Assembly (NCBI GenBank): GCA_900068845.1
Contig: CEFQ01000004.1
Span: forward strand, 159-64,158
Direction of reading: 5' to 3'
Source of the DNA: Enterobacter ludwigii
Lineage (GTDB): Bacteria > Pseudomonadota > Gammaproteobacteria > Enterobacterales > Enterobacteriaceae
Length of the DNA stretch: 64,000 nucleotides
Of this stretch, positions 42,232-52,680 are shown piece after piece (the stretch's first letter is position 1; every line of letters begins with the position of its first letter). Under the pieces are notes generated by a model. That model searched no databases. It worked only from the letters and a program-made list of their open reading frames with translations, and was not told where the DNA came from. The position numbers and the translations under genes were made by a program.

Positions 42232-42780
42232 ATGACAGCTGGAAATGAAAACAACCTGATTTGGATCGACCTCGAAATGACCGGATTGGATCCGGAACGC
42301 GATCGCATTATTGAGATCGCCACTATCGTGACCGATGCCAACCTTAACATCCTCGCAGAAGGTCCGGTATTCGCAGTGCATCAATCGGACGAGCAGCTCG
42401 CGTTGATGGATGACTGGAACGTGCGCACGCATACCAATAGCGGTTTGGTGGCGCGAGTCAAAGCCAGCGAGCATGACGATCGTGCCGCGGAACGGGCCAC
42501 TATTGAATTCCTGAAACAGTGGGTGCCGGCGAATACCTCGCCGATTTGCGGCAACAGTATTGGTCAGGATCGTCGTTTCCTGTTCAAGTACATGCCTGAA
42601 CTGGAAGCCTATTTCCACTATCGCTATCTCGACGTCAGCACGCTGAAAGAGCTGGCGCGCCGCTGGAAACCGGATATCTTGCCAGGCTTCAAAAAGTCCG
42701 GCAGCCATCAGGCACTGGATGATATTCGTGAGTCTGTCGCCGAGTTGGCTTACTATCGCGAGCACTTCCTGCAGCTTTAA
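42232..42780 (+). CDS. orn: Oligoribonuclease
   Basis: 182 residues from the chosen ATG (E. coli 181). The open frame extends 39 codons upstream into the rsgA start region but has no family support there. It is a DEDDh 3'-5' exonuclease that degrades di- to pentaribonucleotides, including pGpG. The first catalytic motif is [14 protein letters not shown], then [11 protein letters not shown], and last [13 protein letters not shown]. It lies upstream of the tRNA-Gly operon. Confidence 0.97.
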   Translation: MTAGNENNLIWIDLEMTGLDPERDRIIEIATIVTDANLNILAEGPVFAVHQSDEQLALMDDWNVRTHTNSGLVARVKASEHDDRAAERATIEFLKQWVPANTSPICGNSIGQDRRFLFKYMPELEAYFHYRYLDVSTLKELARRWKPDILPGFKKSGSHQALDDIRESVAELAYYREHFLQL

Positions 42781-42863
42781 CCTCCGCGGGTGCGCAGGAA
42801 ATCATCAGGTTGTCGATAAAAGCAGCGAACGCGCGGAAAGCGCAAAATTTTGCTTTTAGACTC

Positions 42864-42891
42864 TTGCGACTGAAAGGATTTCTCGTATAAT
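42864..42891 (+). promoter_or_regulatory. Promoter of the tRNA-Gly operon
   Basis: TTGCGA (-35) and a perfect TATAAT (-10), 16 nt apart, are followed by a G+C-rich discriminator GCGCACC, the signature of stringently controlled stable-RNA promoters. The first tRNA starts about 180 nt downstream, after an ERIC element. Confidence 0.82.
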
Positions 42892-42963
42892 GCGCACCCC
42901 GTACCGGTGAAGAAATTCATGCGGGACGGAGCAGCAAAGTTTGAAACGAAAGACAGAATCGAG

Positions 42964-43070
42964 CATGTTCATTTGATGCAAGACGGCAACTGAACGAGTC
43001 ACAGCGAGCTTACTTAAGTAAGTGACCTGTGCGAGTGAAGGCAGCCAACGCAGCAGCAAATAAACAGGCG
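42964..43070 (+). repeat. ERIC element 1 (leader of the tRNA-Gly operon)
   Basis: An Enterobacterial Repetitive Intergenic Consensus element: CGGCAACTGAACGA, AGCTTACTTAAGTAAGTGA, then GTGAAGGCAGCCAACGCAG, with imperfect complementary ends (TTCATTTG / CAAATAA). The sequence differs from elements 2 and 3. It lies between the promoter and the first tRNA, so it is transcribed as part of the precursor. Confidence 0.85.
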
Positions 43071-43078
43071 AAGATTAT

Positions 43079-43154
<76 letters not shown>

Positions 43155-43182
43155 AACTTTCGTTAAGCAGTAAACCTCTAAT

Positions 43183-43258
<76 letters not shown>

Positions 43259-43334
43259 GAGTTTGTAGTTAACCATCCAAATCACGGATTTAGTCGTTAG
43301 CGTGATTGTTGTGACAAAAATACGAAGAGTCAGA

Positions 43335-43452
43335 ATCAAGTATTTTAGTTTACAACAAGGCGGCAACTGAACGAATCTCTCTGCGCTTACATCAGTAAGT
43401 GACAAGGGTAAGTGAAGGCAGCCAACGCAGTAGCAGACTAAAATACGAAGAT
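43335..43452 (+). repeat. ERIC element 2
   Basis: Perfect end arms GTATTTTAGT (43340) and ACTAAAATAC (43437-43446) enclose an ERIC core: GGCGGCAACTGAACGAATCT, GCTTACATCAGTAAGTGACA, AAGGCAGCCAACGCAG. It would form a long hairpin in the tRNA precursor between copies 2 and 3. Element 3 is an exact copy at a distance of 585 nt. Confidence 0.88.
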
Positions 43453-43455
43453 TAT

Positions 43456-43531
<76 letters not shown>

Positions 43532-43559
43532 AACTTTCGTTAAGCAGTAAACCTCTAAT

Positions 43560-43635
<76 letters not shown>

Positions 43636-43663
43636 AAGTTTCGTTAAGCAGTAAACCTCTAAT

Positions 43664-43739
<76 letters not shown>

Positions 43740-43767
43740 AAGTTTCGTTAAGCAGTAAACCTCTAAT

Positions 43768-43843
<76 letters not shown>

Positions 43844-43919
43844 AAGTTTGTAGTTAACCATCCAAATCACGGATTTAGTCGTTAGCGTGATTGTTGTGAC
43901 AAAAATACGAAGAGTCAGA

Positions 43920-44037
43920 ATCAAGTATTTTAGTTTACAACAAGGCGGCAACTGAACGAATCTCTCTGCGCTTACATCAGTAAGTGACAAGGGTAAGTGA
44001 AGGCAGCCAACGCAGTAGCAGACTAAAATACGAAGAT
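43920..44037 (+). repeat. ERIC element 3 (duplicate of element 2)
   Basis: Identical to element 2 over the whole ERIC and its flanks; only the second base after the preceding tRNA differs in the whole 197-nt spacer. It arose by duplication of the spacer together with its flanking tRNAs, not by independent insertion. Confidence 0.88.
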
Positions 44038-44040
44038 TAT

Positions 44041-44116
<76 letters not shown>

Positions 44117-44275
44117 ATTTTTTTATATTCACTAATGTTATTTGCCCTAAGGCGCAATCAGAATTAAAACTGCTGCAGATCTTTTTTGATCGCATGCGAC
44201 ATCGTTTTTTTCTGGAAATTTTGCACGCCTCGCGAGTACCGATAATGCTGATGTCTGATGCAGTTATCTTACAGG

Positions 44276-44284
44276 TTATCCACA
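44276..44284 (+). promoter_or_regulatory. DnaA box (datA-like, 1)
   Basis: TTATCCACA, an exact high-affinity DnaA box. Confidence 0.85.
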
Positions 44285-44342
44285 ATGTGCCTGCAAGGTT
44301 CTGACGGCGTTTTCCCGTTCTTTAAAACTGTTTTGAACAGAG

Positions 44343-44351
44343 TTATCCACA
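44343..44351 (+). promoter_or_regulatory. DnaA box (datA-like, 2)
   Basis: TTATCCACA, exact match, same orientation, 67 nt from the first box. Confidence 0.85.
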
Positions 44352-44407
44352 AGCTCTGGAAAAACCCCTGCGCGTTAAACACGACGTGAATATTTACAAT
44401 AATCGGT

Positions 44408-44420
44408 TAACTAATTGATT
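44408..44420 (-). promoter_or_regulatory. IHF-binding site (datA-like)
   Basis: TAACTAATTGATT is a perfect match to the complement of WATCAANNNNTTR, in an A+T-rich setting between DnaA boxes 2 and 3, as in E. coli datA. Confidence 0.7.
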
Positions 44421-44503
44421 TATAATTAGTTAAACGTATTTCAATCTGTGATCTTCCCTTTTAGACGAAATTACGATCTCCGTCACTATTCAGTTGGATA
44501 ATT

Positions 44504-44512
44504 TTATTCACA
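44504..44512 (+). promoter_or_regulatory. DnaA box (datA-like, 3)
   Basis: TTATTCACA fits TTATNCACA. A further near-match on the opposite strand (TTTTCCACA at 44516-44524) sits 4 nt away. Confidence 0.75.
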
Positions 44513-44550
44513 GCATGTGGAAAAGAGTTTTATCCTGTGCGACTGCTCAA

Positions 44551-45690
44551 TCACGCATCACGTGGCAGGCCTTTTTCGACCGCGCGCACCAGTCGCTGTT
44601 TCTTCGCTGGCTGCACCTCAACCGCCTGCGCCGCGCGTTTCTGCAACTGCTGTGCAATCGCCCATTCAATATGTTCATCAAGCAGGGGATGTTCGCCGCT
44701 CCGCAATTCTAATGCCGCCATATTTTCTTCTGCCCAAGGCGCATTGCCCAATGCCACCGCAATATTGCGCAACCAGCGTAAATGCCCAATGCGCCGAATC
44801 GCTGAACCTTCGGTGATGCGCAGAAATTTGGCTTCATCCCATGTGAACAGATCGGTGAGCGGCGGCGCATGCAGCACCGCGCGCGGTGAAAAATCGTCTT
44901 CATCGGTTAACTGGCCGTAACGATTCCACGGGCAAATCAGCTGGCAATCGTCGCAGCCATAAATCCGATTGCCCATTAACGGACGGAACTCTTCTGGGAT
45001 TGCGCCTTCCAACTCGATGGTGAGATAGGAGATGCAGCGACGCGCATCGACGACGTAAGGCTCGACGATAGCGGCAGTGGGGCAGATGGTCATGCAGGCG
45101 ACACAGCGTCCACACTGTTCTTCCTGTGGCTGATCCACCGGTAACGGCAAATCAATCAGCAGTTCGCCGAGAAAGAACCATGAACCGGCTTCACGGTTAA
45201 GGATGAGCGAATGTTTGCCGGTCCAGCCTAACCCTGCTTTAGCGGCTATTGGGCGTTCGAGAATTGGCGCGGAATCGACGAACGGGCGAAAATTGAGCTC
45301 GCCACAATGCGCCTGAATCATTTCTCCAAGCTTTTTCAGTCGATTGCGTAATACTTTGTGATAGTCGCGGCCCAGTGCATAGCGGCTTACATAGCCCAGC
45401 TGAGGATTTTTCAACGTGCTGGCAAAGGCGGCTTTGGCAGGAAGGTAGTTCATGCGTACGCTGATCACGCGCAGCGTGCCGGGCAGCAGTTCATGTGGCC
45501 GCGCGCGCATCATGCCGTGACGCGCCATCCAATCCATCTCGCCGTGATACTGCTTATCCAGCCACGCCTGCAGTTTGGGCTCTTCGGCGCTCAGATCGGT
45601 ATCGCAAATACCCACCTGTTGGAAACCGAGGTCGCGTCCCCATTGTTTAATATGTTGAGCGAGCTGTTGAAGATCGAGAGGATATGACAT
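44551..45690 (-). CDS. queG: Epoxyqueuosine reductase QueG
   Basis: A 379-residue iron-sulfur and cobalamin enzyme (E. coli 379) that reduces epoxyqueuosine to queuosine, the last step of wobble-base modification in tRNAs for Asp, Asn, His and Tyr. Two [4Fe-4S] motifs are visible: CGRCVACMTICP and CDDCQLICP. It is divergent from nnr, and the two start codons overlap in CATG. Confidence 0.97.
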   Translation of the reverse strand: MSYPLDLQQLAQHIKQWGRDLGFQQVGICDTDLSAEEPKLQAWLDKQYHGEMDWMARHGMMRARPHELLPGTLRVISVRMNYLPAKAAFASTLKNPQLGYVSRYALGRDYHKVLRNRLKKLGEMIQAHCGELNFRPFVDSAPILERPIAAKAGLGWTGKHSLILNREAGSWFFLGELLIDLPLPVDQPQEEQCGRCVACMTICPTAAIVEPYVVDARRCISYLTIELEGAIPEEFRPLMGNRIYGCDDCQLICPWNRYGQLTDEDDFSPRAVLHAPPLTDLFTWDEAKFLRITEGSAIRRIGHLRWLRNIAVALGNAPWAEENMAALELRSGEHPLLDEHIEWAIAQQLQKRAAQAVEVQPAKKQRLVRAVEKGLPRDA

Positions 45691-47206
45691 GAGAAACCAG
45701 GCAATTGATGCAAACGCGTGCAGTTTAACACACTCTGTCTGGCCTGCGCAGGCGATGGCGCAGCTGGAACGCGATGCCGCTGATAGCCTGGGGCTAACGC
45801 TGTTTGAGCTGATGCAGCGTGCTGGACAAGCCAGCTACGAATTAGCCCGCCAACTGTGGCCTCAGTCGCAGCATTGGTTGGTCCTGTGCGGGCATGGCAA
45901 CAACGGCGGCGATGGTTATGTGGTCGCGCGGCTGGCGCAGGCGGCAGGATTGAACGTAACGCTGCTGGCCTGTGAAGGCAGCAAAGCCTTGCCAGAAGAG
46001 GCGGAGCAGGCGCAAGACGCGTGGCTGGCGGCGGGGGGCGTGATTCATGCGGCGGATTCGGCCTGGCCGGAGCAGGTTGATGTCATTATTGATGCGCTGC
46101 TCGGCACCGGCCTAAATCGTGCGCCTGCGGCGCCTTACGATCGCCTCATTACTCTCATCAACACGCATACCGCACCGGTACTGGCAATCGATATCCCCTC
46201 CGGTTTAGTGGCGGCTAACGGCACGACGCCCGGCGAGACGGTCATTGCTGATCACACGCTGAGCATGATTACGCTGAAACCGGGCCAACTGACCGGCAAG
46301 GCGCGCGATTACATTGGTGTCCTGCATAACCATGAGTTGGGCTTGTCACCGTTCCTTACCGCAGCACAGGCGCCGATTTCACGCTATGACGCCGCGGATT
46401 TAGCGCGCTGGCTTAAACCGCGTCGTGCTACCTCACACAAAGGCGATCAAGGCCGGCTGTTAGTCGTCGGCGGCGATAGCGGTACGGCGGGTGCGATTCG
46501 TATGACCGGCGAAGCCGCGCTGCGAACAGGCGCCGGGCTTGTGCGTGTGCTGACGCATGAAGATAATATTGGCCCGATTATCACCGCGAGACCGGAGTTA
46601 ATGGTTGATGCGCTCACCGATGAACGCCTTGACCAGGCGCTGGAGTGGGCGGATGTGATCGCCGTTGGACCGGGGCTCGGCCAGCGCGATTGGGCTCAGA
46701 AGGCACTGAAAAAGATCACGGCCAGTGAAAAGCCGATGCTTTGGGATGCGGATGCGCTTAACCTGCTGGCAATCAAGCAGGATAACCGTCAGAATCGCAT
46801 CATTACGCCGCATCCAGGCGAAGCCGCGCGCTTACTTGGGGTGAAAACCAGCGAGATTGAAAGTGATCGCTTACATGCTGCGCGCGCCTTGGTGAAACGC
46901 TACGGTGGCGTGGTAGTACTGAAAGGCGCGGGCACGGTGATTGCCAGTGCAGCGGGTGATATCGCCATTGCAGATGTTGGCAATGCGGGCATGGCGTCCG
47001 GCGGAATGGGCGATGTGCTGAGCGGAATGATTGCCGCTCTGCTAGGCCAAAAACTGACATTACTTGATGCAGCCTGTGCAGGCTGTGTCGCGCATGGGGC
47101 AACAGCCGATGCCGTCGCGCGTCAGCGCGGTACTCGGGGCATGTTAGCCACTGATTTGTTCGAGCTGCTATGGCAGTTTGTTAATCCAGAGATGATCCAA
47201 CAATAA
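45689..47206 (+). CDS. nnr: Bifunctional NAD(P)H-hydrate epimerase/dehydratase
   Basis: 505 residues (E. coli 515). The N-terminal YjeF_N epimerase domain (about 1-220; GHGNNGGDGYVVARL) interconverts the R and S forms of damaged hydrated NAD(P)H. The C-terminal ribokinase-like domain uses ADP to dehydrate the S form (NAGMASGGMGDVLSGMIAAL). The chosen ATG overlaps the queG start, leaving no space for an ordinary upstream leader; the next Met is residue 23. It is the head of the nnr-tsaE-amiB-mutL-miaA-hfq-hflX series. Confidence 0.95.
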   Translation: MRNQAIDANACSLTHSVWPAQAMAQLERDAADSLGLTLFELMQRAGQASYELARQLWPQSQHWLVLCGHGNNGGDGYVVARLAQAAGLNVTLLACEGSKALPEEAEQAQDAWLAAGGVIHAADSAWPEQVDVIIDALLGTGLNRAPAAPYDRLITLINTHTAPVLAIDIPSGLVAANGTTPGETVIADHTLSMITLKPGQLTGKARDYIGVLHNHELGLSPFLTAAQAPISRYDAADLARWLKPRRATSHKGDQGRLLVVGGDSGTAGAIRMTGEAALRTGAGLVRVLTHEDNIGPIITARPELMVDALTDERLDQALEWADVIAVGPGLGQRDWAQKALKKITASEKPMLWDADALNLLAIKQDNRQNRIITPHPGEAARLLGVKTSEIESDRLHAARALVKRYGGVVVLKGAGTVIASAAGDIAIADVGNAGMASGGMGDVLSGMIAALLGQKLTLLDAACAGCVAHGATADAVARQRGTRGMLATDLFELLWQFVNPEMIQQ

Positions 47207-47209
47207 AGC

Positions 47210-47686
47210 ATGAAAACCTGTGTTATCCCTTTGCCCGATGAGGCGGCAACCCTGAATCTGGGTGCGCAATTGGCGCGCGTCTGCAACAGCGCGCTGGTGA
47301 TCTATCTTTATGGCGATCTGGGTGCCGGTAAGACCACCTTTAGCCGTGGTTTTCTGCAGGCGCTCGGCCATCAAGGCAATGTTAAAAGCCCAACTTATAC
47401 GCTGGTCGAACCCTACGAGCTCGGTTCTCGCACGCTGTACCATTTCGATCTTTATCGTCTTGCCGATCCCGAAGAGCTGGAGTTCATGGGCATCCGCGAT
47501 TACTTCACGGGGGATGCGCTCTGCCTGGTGGAGTGGCCACAACAGGGCACCGGCGTATTGCCTGAGCCTGATTTAGCGTTGACCTTGCGCTATGTTGACG
47601 CGGCGCGTGAAGCTGAAATTAGCGCGGTTTCCACGACGGGCGACGCGCTGTTAAACCAATTCGAGCAAGGCAGGGATCCGGCATGA
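47210..47686 (+). CDS. tsaE: tRNA threonylcarbamoyladenosine biosynthesis ATPase TsaE
   Basis: A 158-residue P-loop ATPase (E. coli 153) that works with TsaB, TsaC and TsaD to make t6A at position 37 of ANN-decoding tRNAs. Walker A is [20 protein letters not shown], and [11 protein letters not shown] and HFDLYRL are family motifs. It starts 3 nt after nnr and overlaps amiB by 4 nt. Confidence 0.97.
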   Translation: MKTCVIPLPDEAATLNLGAQLARVCNSALVIYLYGDLGAGKTTFSRGFLQALGHQGNVKSPTYTLVEPYELGSRTLYHFDLYRLADPEELEFMGIRDYFTGDALCLVEWPQQGTGVLPEPDLALTLRYVDAAREAEISAVSTTGDALLNQFEQGRDPA

Positions 47687-49335
47687 TGTCACGGATGAAA
47701 ATCATTGTACTGGGCTTGCTGTGCCTGTTTTCTGCCTCGGCGTTGTCTGCCACGTTATCTGATATCAAAGTTGAGAATGGCGATAGCCAGGCCACCGTCA
47801 CGCTGAGCTTTAATGGTCAGCCAGTGTATGGCTTTTTCCCGCTGCATAATCCCAACCGCGTGGTGCTAGATATCCGTCAAAGCGGCGCGATTAAAGGCTT
47901 GCCGCTGAATTTTAGCGGCGAAAATATTGTGCAGCGCATTCGCCACAGTCAGCCGAAGGACAAGCAAAGCCTGCGTTTGGTGTTCGAACTGACGCAGCCA
48001 GCGCAGACGCGCGCTAGCACGCAGCGTGATGGCAATAATTATCGCGTGGTGTTCACCATCCGCGGCACTCAGCCAGCGAAACGCACCGCCCCCGTGACCA
48101 CGGCACATGAAAGCCAGAGCCCGAGCAGCAGTCAGGGCAATCCGTTCAATGCCAATCAGGTTACTGCCGTCAGCAGCAGCAATACCACCGTGCGTCCCGG
48201 TGGAGCGTTAAGCCGCAACGATGTGGTGATTGTGGCGATTGATGCCGGACACGGCGGTCAGGATCCCGGTGCCTCCGGCCAGCGCGGTTTGCACGAGAAA
48301 AATGTCACCATTTCGATTGCACGTAAGTTGAAGGCACTGATGGATCAAGATCCGATGTTTAAACCGGTGCTGACGCGTAACGGCGACTATTTCATTTCGG
48401 TGATGGGCCGCTCTGAAGTGGCGCGTAAAGAGAACGCGAATCTGCTGGTATCCATTCACGCCGACGCCGCGCCGAACCATTCCGCCACGGGCGCATCGGT
48501 TTGGGTGCTGTCTAACCGTCGTGCCAATAACGAAATGGCTAACTGGCTGGAACAGAAAGAGAAACAATCTGAGCTGCTGGGCGGCGCAGGCGATCTGCTG
48601 GCGAACAGCCAGGCCGATCCCTATCTCAGCCAGGCCGTGCTGGATTTGCAGTTCGGTCATTCACAGCGTGTAGGCTATGACGTCGCCGTCAAAGTCCTGC
48701 AACAGCTACGCGGCATTACACCGTTGCATAAACGTCTGCCGGAACATGCCAGCCTTGGCGTTTTACGTTCCCCGGATATTCCTTCTTTATTGGTCGAAAC
48801 CGGCTTTATCAGTAATGCCGCGGAGGAGCGGCTGCTTGGCAGCAGCGCGTATCAGGAGAAGATTGCTCAGTCGATTTATAAAGGCCTGCGCAATTATTTC
48901 CTTACGCATCCGCTGCAATCGATCCCAAAGGAGGAAAACCGGCCGCTGGACAGCGCACCAGCGGTTAGCGTCGCCAGCAACCCGGCGACCGGCACGGTGC
49001 AATATACCGGCGCGACGCAGCGTCATACCGTCACGCGCGGCGAAACGCTGTCGGGTATTGCGGCGAAATATGGCGTGAACATGGCGACGTTACGTGAGAT
49101 GAATAGCCTGAAGCGTGATGTGGTTTGGGTGGGGCAGCGCCTGAAAGTACCGGCGCAATCCAGCGTCAGCGCTGCGGCAACAAGCCGTCCGACGCGACAT
49201 AAAGTGGTGCGCGGCGATTCGCTGACTGCGATTGCGGCGCACTACGGTGTGAGCTCGAAAGCCATCATGCAGGCGAATAATATGAAGTCGAGCAATGTGA
49301 TGCTGGGGCAAAACTTAAAAATTCCGCAATCCTGA
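47683..49335 (+). CDS. amiB: N-acetylmuramoyl-L-alanine amidase AmiB
   Basis: A 550-residue secreted zinc amidase that splits septal peptidoglycan during division. The signal peptide is at residues 5-23 (the real start may be the Met at residue 5). An AMIN domain (about 25-130) targets the septum. The Amidase_3 catalytic domain (about 185-410) has [24 protein letters not shown] and [10 protein letters not shown]. Two LysM repeats follow (448-491 and 506-550). E. coli AmiB is 445 residues, so the C-terminal extension is notable. It lies between tsaE and mutL as in E. coli. Confidence 0.96.
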   Translation: MMSRMKIIVLGLLCLFSASALSATLSDIKVENGDSQATVTLSFNGQPVYGFFPLHNPNRVVLDIRQSGAIKGLPLNFSGENIVQRIRHSQPKDKQSLRLVFELTQPAQTRASTQRDGNNYRVVFTIRGTQPAKRTAPVTTAHESQSPSSSQGNPFNANQVTAVSSSNTTVRPGGALSRNDVVIVAIDAGHGGQDPGASGQRGLHEKNVTISIARKLKALMDQDPMFKPVLTRNGDYFISVMGRSEVARKENANLLVSIHADAAPNHSATGASVWVLSNRRANNEMANWLEQKEKQSELLGGAGDLLANSQADPYLSQAVLDLQFGHSQRVGYDVAVKVLQQLRGITPLHKRLPEHASLGVLRSPDIPSLLVETGFISNAAEERLLGSSAYQEKIAQSIYKGLRNYFLTHPLQSIPKEENRPLDSAPAVSVASNPATGTVQYTGATQRHTVTRGETLSGIAAKYGVNMATLREMNSLKRDVVWVGQRLKVPAQSSVSAAATSRPTRHKVVRGDSLTAIAAHYGVSSKAIMQANNMKSSNVMLGQNLKIPQS

Positions 49336-49378
49336 TTGTTGGCTCCCAGTGAGCCAACCAGCCAGAAGGATCACCACC

Positions 49379-51238
49379 ATGCCAATACAGATTTTACCGC
49401 CGCAGCTGGCGAACCAGATTGCCGCAGGCGAAGTGGTTGAGCGTCCGGCGTCGGTCGTAAAAGAGCTGGTGGAAAACAGCCTTGATGCCGGTGCCACGCG
49501 CATTGATGTCGATATCGAGAAAGGCGGCGCCAAGCTCATCCGCATTCGCGATAACGGCTGCGGCATCGCTAAAGCCGAATTGGCGATGGCACTGGCGCGA
49601 CATGCAACCAGCAAAATTGCTTCGCTCGACGATCTTGAGGCGATTATGAGCCTCGGTTTTCGTGGTGAAGCGCTCGCCAGTATCAGTTCCGTTTCGCGTT
49701 TAACCCTGACCTCGCGCACTGCCGATCAAAGCGAAGCCTGGCAGGCTTATGCGGAAGGGCGCGACATGGATGTGACGGTGAAACCGGCTGCACATCCAGT
49801 GGGCACATCGTTGGAAGTGCTCGACTTATTTTATAACACGCCCGCACGCCGCAAATTTATGCGCACCGAAAAGACCGAATTCACCCATATTGATGAGGTG
49901 ATTCGTCGTATTGCTCTGGCACGCTTTGACGTTGCTATTTCGCTCAGCCACAACGGTAAGTTGATGCGCCAGTATCGCGCGGTCAGTGAGGATGCGCAGC
50001 GAGAGCGACGCTTAGGTGCTATTTGCGGCACCACGTTTATGCAGCACGCCTTACGCATTGAGTGGCAGCACGATGATTTAGCGCTGCGCGGTTGGGTGGC
50101 CGATCCTAACGGTTCGCGCCAGGTTACCGATCTGCAATATTGCTACGTCAACGGACGCATGATGCGCGACAAGCTGATTAATCACGCGATTCGTCAGGCG
50201 TATCAAACGCAGCTCGGCGACGATCAGCAGCCCGCTTACGTACTGTATCTCGAGATTGACCCACATCAGGTGGATGTGAATGTCCATCCCGCTAAGCATG
50301 AGGTGCGATTCCATCAGTCGCGCCTGGTTCATGACTTTATCTGGCAAGGCGTGATGAGTGTGCTGCAAGCCAGCCGCGCGCCGGAATTGCCTATTCTACA
50401 CGCCGAAGAACCTGCACCTAAGTGGCAGCCAGAAAACCGCCAGGCGGCGGGTGCGAACCACTTTGCTCAACCCACCAACACGCCACGCAGCGGTGGTGCT
50501 TCTGCGGCGGCGGCGAGTGCAAACTGGCAGAATAAAGAACCTGTTTACAGTGCGCGTGAAGGTAATGCGTATAAGCAGTTAATCAAAACGCCGGCGGCAG
50601 CAACGCCACGCGCTGCGCCCGCGCCTGCCGCTGCTACGTCAGTACGTCAGCCGGAAACGCTTGATGCGCCGCTGACCGCCCACGCGCAAAGTTTTGGCCG
50701 TGTGTTGAGCGTAATTCAGGATCGTTATGCGCTACTGGAGCGCGGAAATACGTTGCAATTGTTATCGCTGACGGTAGCCGCGCGGTGGCTAAAACAGGCC
50801 CAGCTGCAACCTGGAGAAGAGGGTTTGAAACCGCAGCCGCTGTTGATCCCGGTACGCCTGAAAATTGCCGCGCCCGAGCTGGCCGCTATCGCCGATCACG
50901 CAGCGTTGCTTAACCTGATGGGCATTGATTTACAACGAGAAGGGCAGCACGTGACGCTACGCGCGGTGCCTTTACCGTTACGAACACAAAATTTACAAAT
51001 CTTGATTCCAGAACTGTTAGGCTACCTGGCCCGGCAGCAAGAGGTTTCTGCATCCACGTTGGCCCAATGGCTGGCGCGTCGAGATGATGCAGAAGACGCT
51101 CACTGGAATCACTCGCAGGCGATTGCACTGCTGGCAGAGCTGGAAAGGCTTTGTCCGCAACTGCTGAAGTCGCCGCCTTCAGGTCTGTTACAGGCCATTG
51201 AGATTGAGAGCGCGCTGAACGCGTTGAAGCATGAGTGA
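49379..51238 (+). CDS. mutL: DNA mismatch repair protein MutL
   Basis: 619 residues from the ATG preceded by AAGGATCACC; the frame extends 10 codons upstream. It is a GHKL ATPase that links MutS mismatch recognition to MutH nicking and UvrD unwinding. The ATP-binding motifs are [25 protein letters not shown] and [14 protein letters not shown]. The linker (about 340-430) is Ala/Pro-rich. The C-terminal endonuclease motif of other bacteria is absent, as expected in organisms with MutH. It overlaps miaA by 8 nt. Confidence 0.98.
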   Translation: MPIQILPPQLANQIAAGEVVERPASVVKELVENSLDAGATRIDVDIEKGGAKLIRIRDNGCGIAKAELAMALARHATSKIASLDDLEAIMSLGFRGEALASISSVSRLTLTSRTADQSEAWQAYAEGRDMDVTVKPAAHPVGTSLEVLDLFYNTPARRKFMRTEKTEFTHIDEVIRRIALARFDVAISLSHNGKLMRQYRAVSEDAQRERRLGAICGTTFMQHALRIEWQHDDLALRGWVADPNGSRQVTDLQYCYVNGRMMRDKLINHAIRQAYQTQLGDDQQPAYVLYLEIDPHQVDVNVHPAKHEVRFHQSRLVHDFIWQGVMSVLQASRAPELPILHAEEPAPKWQPENRQAAGANHFAQPTNTPRSGGASAAAASANWQNKEPVYSAREGNAYKQLIKTPAAATPRAAPAPAAATSVRQPETLDAPLTAHAQSFGRVLSVIQDRYALLERGNTLQLLSLTVAARWLKQAQLQPGEEGLKPQPLLIPVRLKIAAPELAAIADHAALLNLMGIDLQREGQHVTLRAVPLPLRTQNLQILIPELLGYLARQQEVSASTLAQWLARRDDAEDAHWNHSQAIALLAELERLCPQLLKSPPSGLLQAIEIESALNALKHE

Positions 51239-52172
51239 ACTAAACCAGGCTAGCCGGCCAAAGGCAATTTTTTTGATGGGGCCTACCGCCTCCGGTAAGA
51301 CGGCATTAGCGATTTCGCTGCGTCAGCAACTTCCGGTGGAACTTATTAGCGTTGACTCTGCCTTAATCTATCGCGGGATGGATATTGGCACGGCGAAACC
51401 GTCGGCAGAAGAGTTAGCCCTGGCGCCCCATCGTTTGCTGGACATTCGCGATCCAGCGGAAGCGTATTCCGCTGCAGAGTTTCGTCGTGATGCGTTGGCA
51501 GAAATGGCGGAAATTACCCAAAAGGGGAAGATTCCGTTGCTTGTTGGTGGAACCATGCTCTACTTCAAGGCGTTACTTGAAGGATTGTCGCCGTTGCCCT
51601 CGGCCGATCCCGAGGTGCGTCAGCGAATAGAGCAAATGGCGGCGGAGAAAGGGTGGGAAGTCCTGCACCGCCAGCTGTGTGAAATCGATCCGGTCGCCGG
51701 TAGTCGTATTCATCCGAATGATCCGCAGAGACTTTCGCGAGCACTGGAAGTTTTTTTTATTTCGGGTAAAACTTTAACGGAACTGACAAAAACCTCCGGC
51801 GAAGCGTTACCCTACGACGTGTACCAGTTTGCTATCGCACCGGCGAGCCGTGAACTGATACATCAACGCATTGCGTTGCGTTACGACCAGATGCTAGCGT
51901 CAGGATTTGAAGCGGAGGCTCGTGCACTGTTTGCGCGAGGTGATTTGCATACGGACATGCCTTCCATTCGTTGTGTAGGTTATCGCCAGATGTGGTCTTA
52001 TTTATCTGGTGAAATCGATTACGACGAAATGGTTTATCGGGGAATTTGCGCCACTCGGCAGCTCGCTAAACGCCAGATGACCTGGTTACGTGGCTGGCCT
52101 GAAGTACACTGGTTAAACAGTGATGAGCCAGAGTTAGCGCGTAATGCGGTGCTCAAGGTAGTTAGTGCGTAG
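51231..52172 (+). CDS. miaA: tRNA dimethylallyltransferase MiaA
   Basis: 313 residues (E. coli 316). It adds the isopentenyl group to A37 of tRNAs reading UNN codons. The P-loop is [16 protein letters not shown], with the conserved [17 protein letters not shown] and [15 protein letters not shown] next. Promoters for hfq normally lie inside this gene in enterics. Confidence 0.98.
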   Translation: MSELNQASRPKAIFLMGPTASGKTALAISLRQQLPVELISVDSALIYRGMDIGTAKPSAEELALAPHRLLDIRDPAEAYSAAEFRRDALAEMAEITQKGKIPLLVGGTMLYFKALLEGLSPLPSADPEVRQRIEQMAAEKGWEVLHRQLCEIDPVAGSRIHPNDPQRLSRALEVFFISGKTLTELTKTSGEALPYDVYQFAIAPASRELIHQRIALRYDQMLASGFEAEARALFARGDLHTDMPSIRCVGYRQMWSYLSGEIDYDEMVYRGICATRQLAKRQMTWLRGWPEVHWLNSDEPELARNAVLKVVSA

Positions 52173-52270
52173 CAGGGATGATTGTGTACAATTGGTCCGT
52201 TATCGTGCGCAAATTTTTACGCAGTTTTTCTGAACCACGGTTCTTAAAGCAATAAACAACAAGCATATAA

Positions 52271-52600
<330 letters not shown>

Positions 52601-52618
52601 TTTTGCGCTGCCGTAAAG

Positions 52619-52666
52619 CCAGGGCTGGAGAACGAGCACGTTTTCCTGTCCTGGTTATTTTATTTT
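52619..52666 (+). terminator. Attenuator/terminator between hfq and hflX
   Basis: An interrupted stem (CCAGG / CCTGG outside, GGAGAACG / CGTTTTCC inside with an AGCA loop) followed by TTATTTTATTTT, 19 nt after hfq. It should stop much of the hfq transcript while allowing some read-through into hflX. Confidence 0.75.
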
Positions 52667-52680
52667 AGCGAGGTTATAGC

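Larger units (their letters stand above)
44117..44550 (+). other. datA: datA-like DnaA-titration locus
   Basis: A 434-nt non-coding, A+T-rich block between the tRNA-Gly operon and queG. It contains three DnaA boxes matching TTATNCACA in one orientation, a fourth near-match, and a perfect IHF consensus between the second and third. E. coli datA lies at the same place (downstream of glyVXY) and is known to bind many DnaA molecules, with IHF, to promote hydrolysis of ATP-DnaA and prevent re-initiation. Position plus motifs make this the likely counterpart; function is inferred. Confidence 0.8.
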
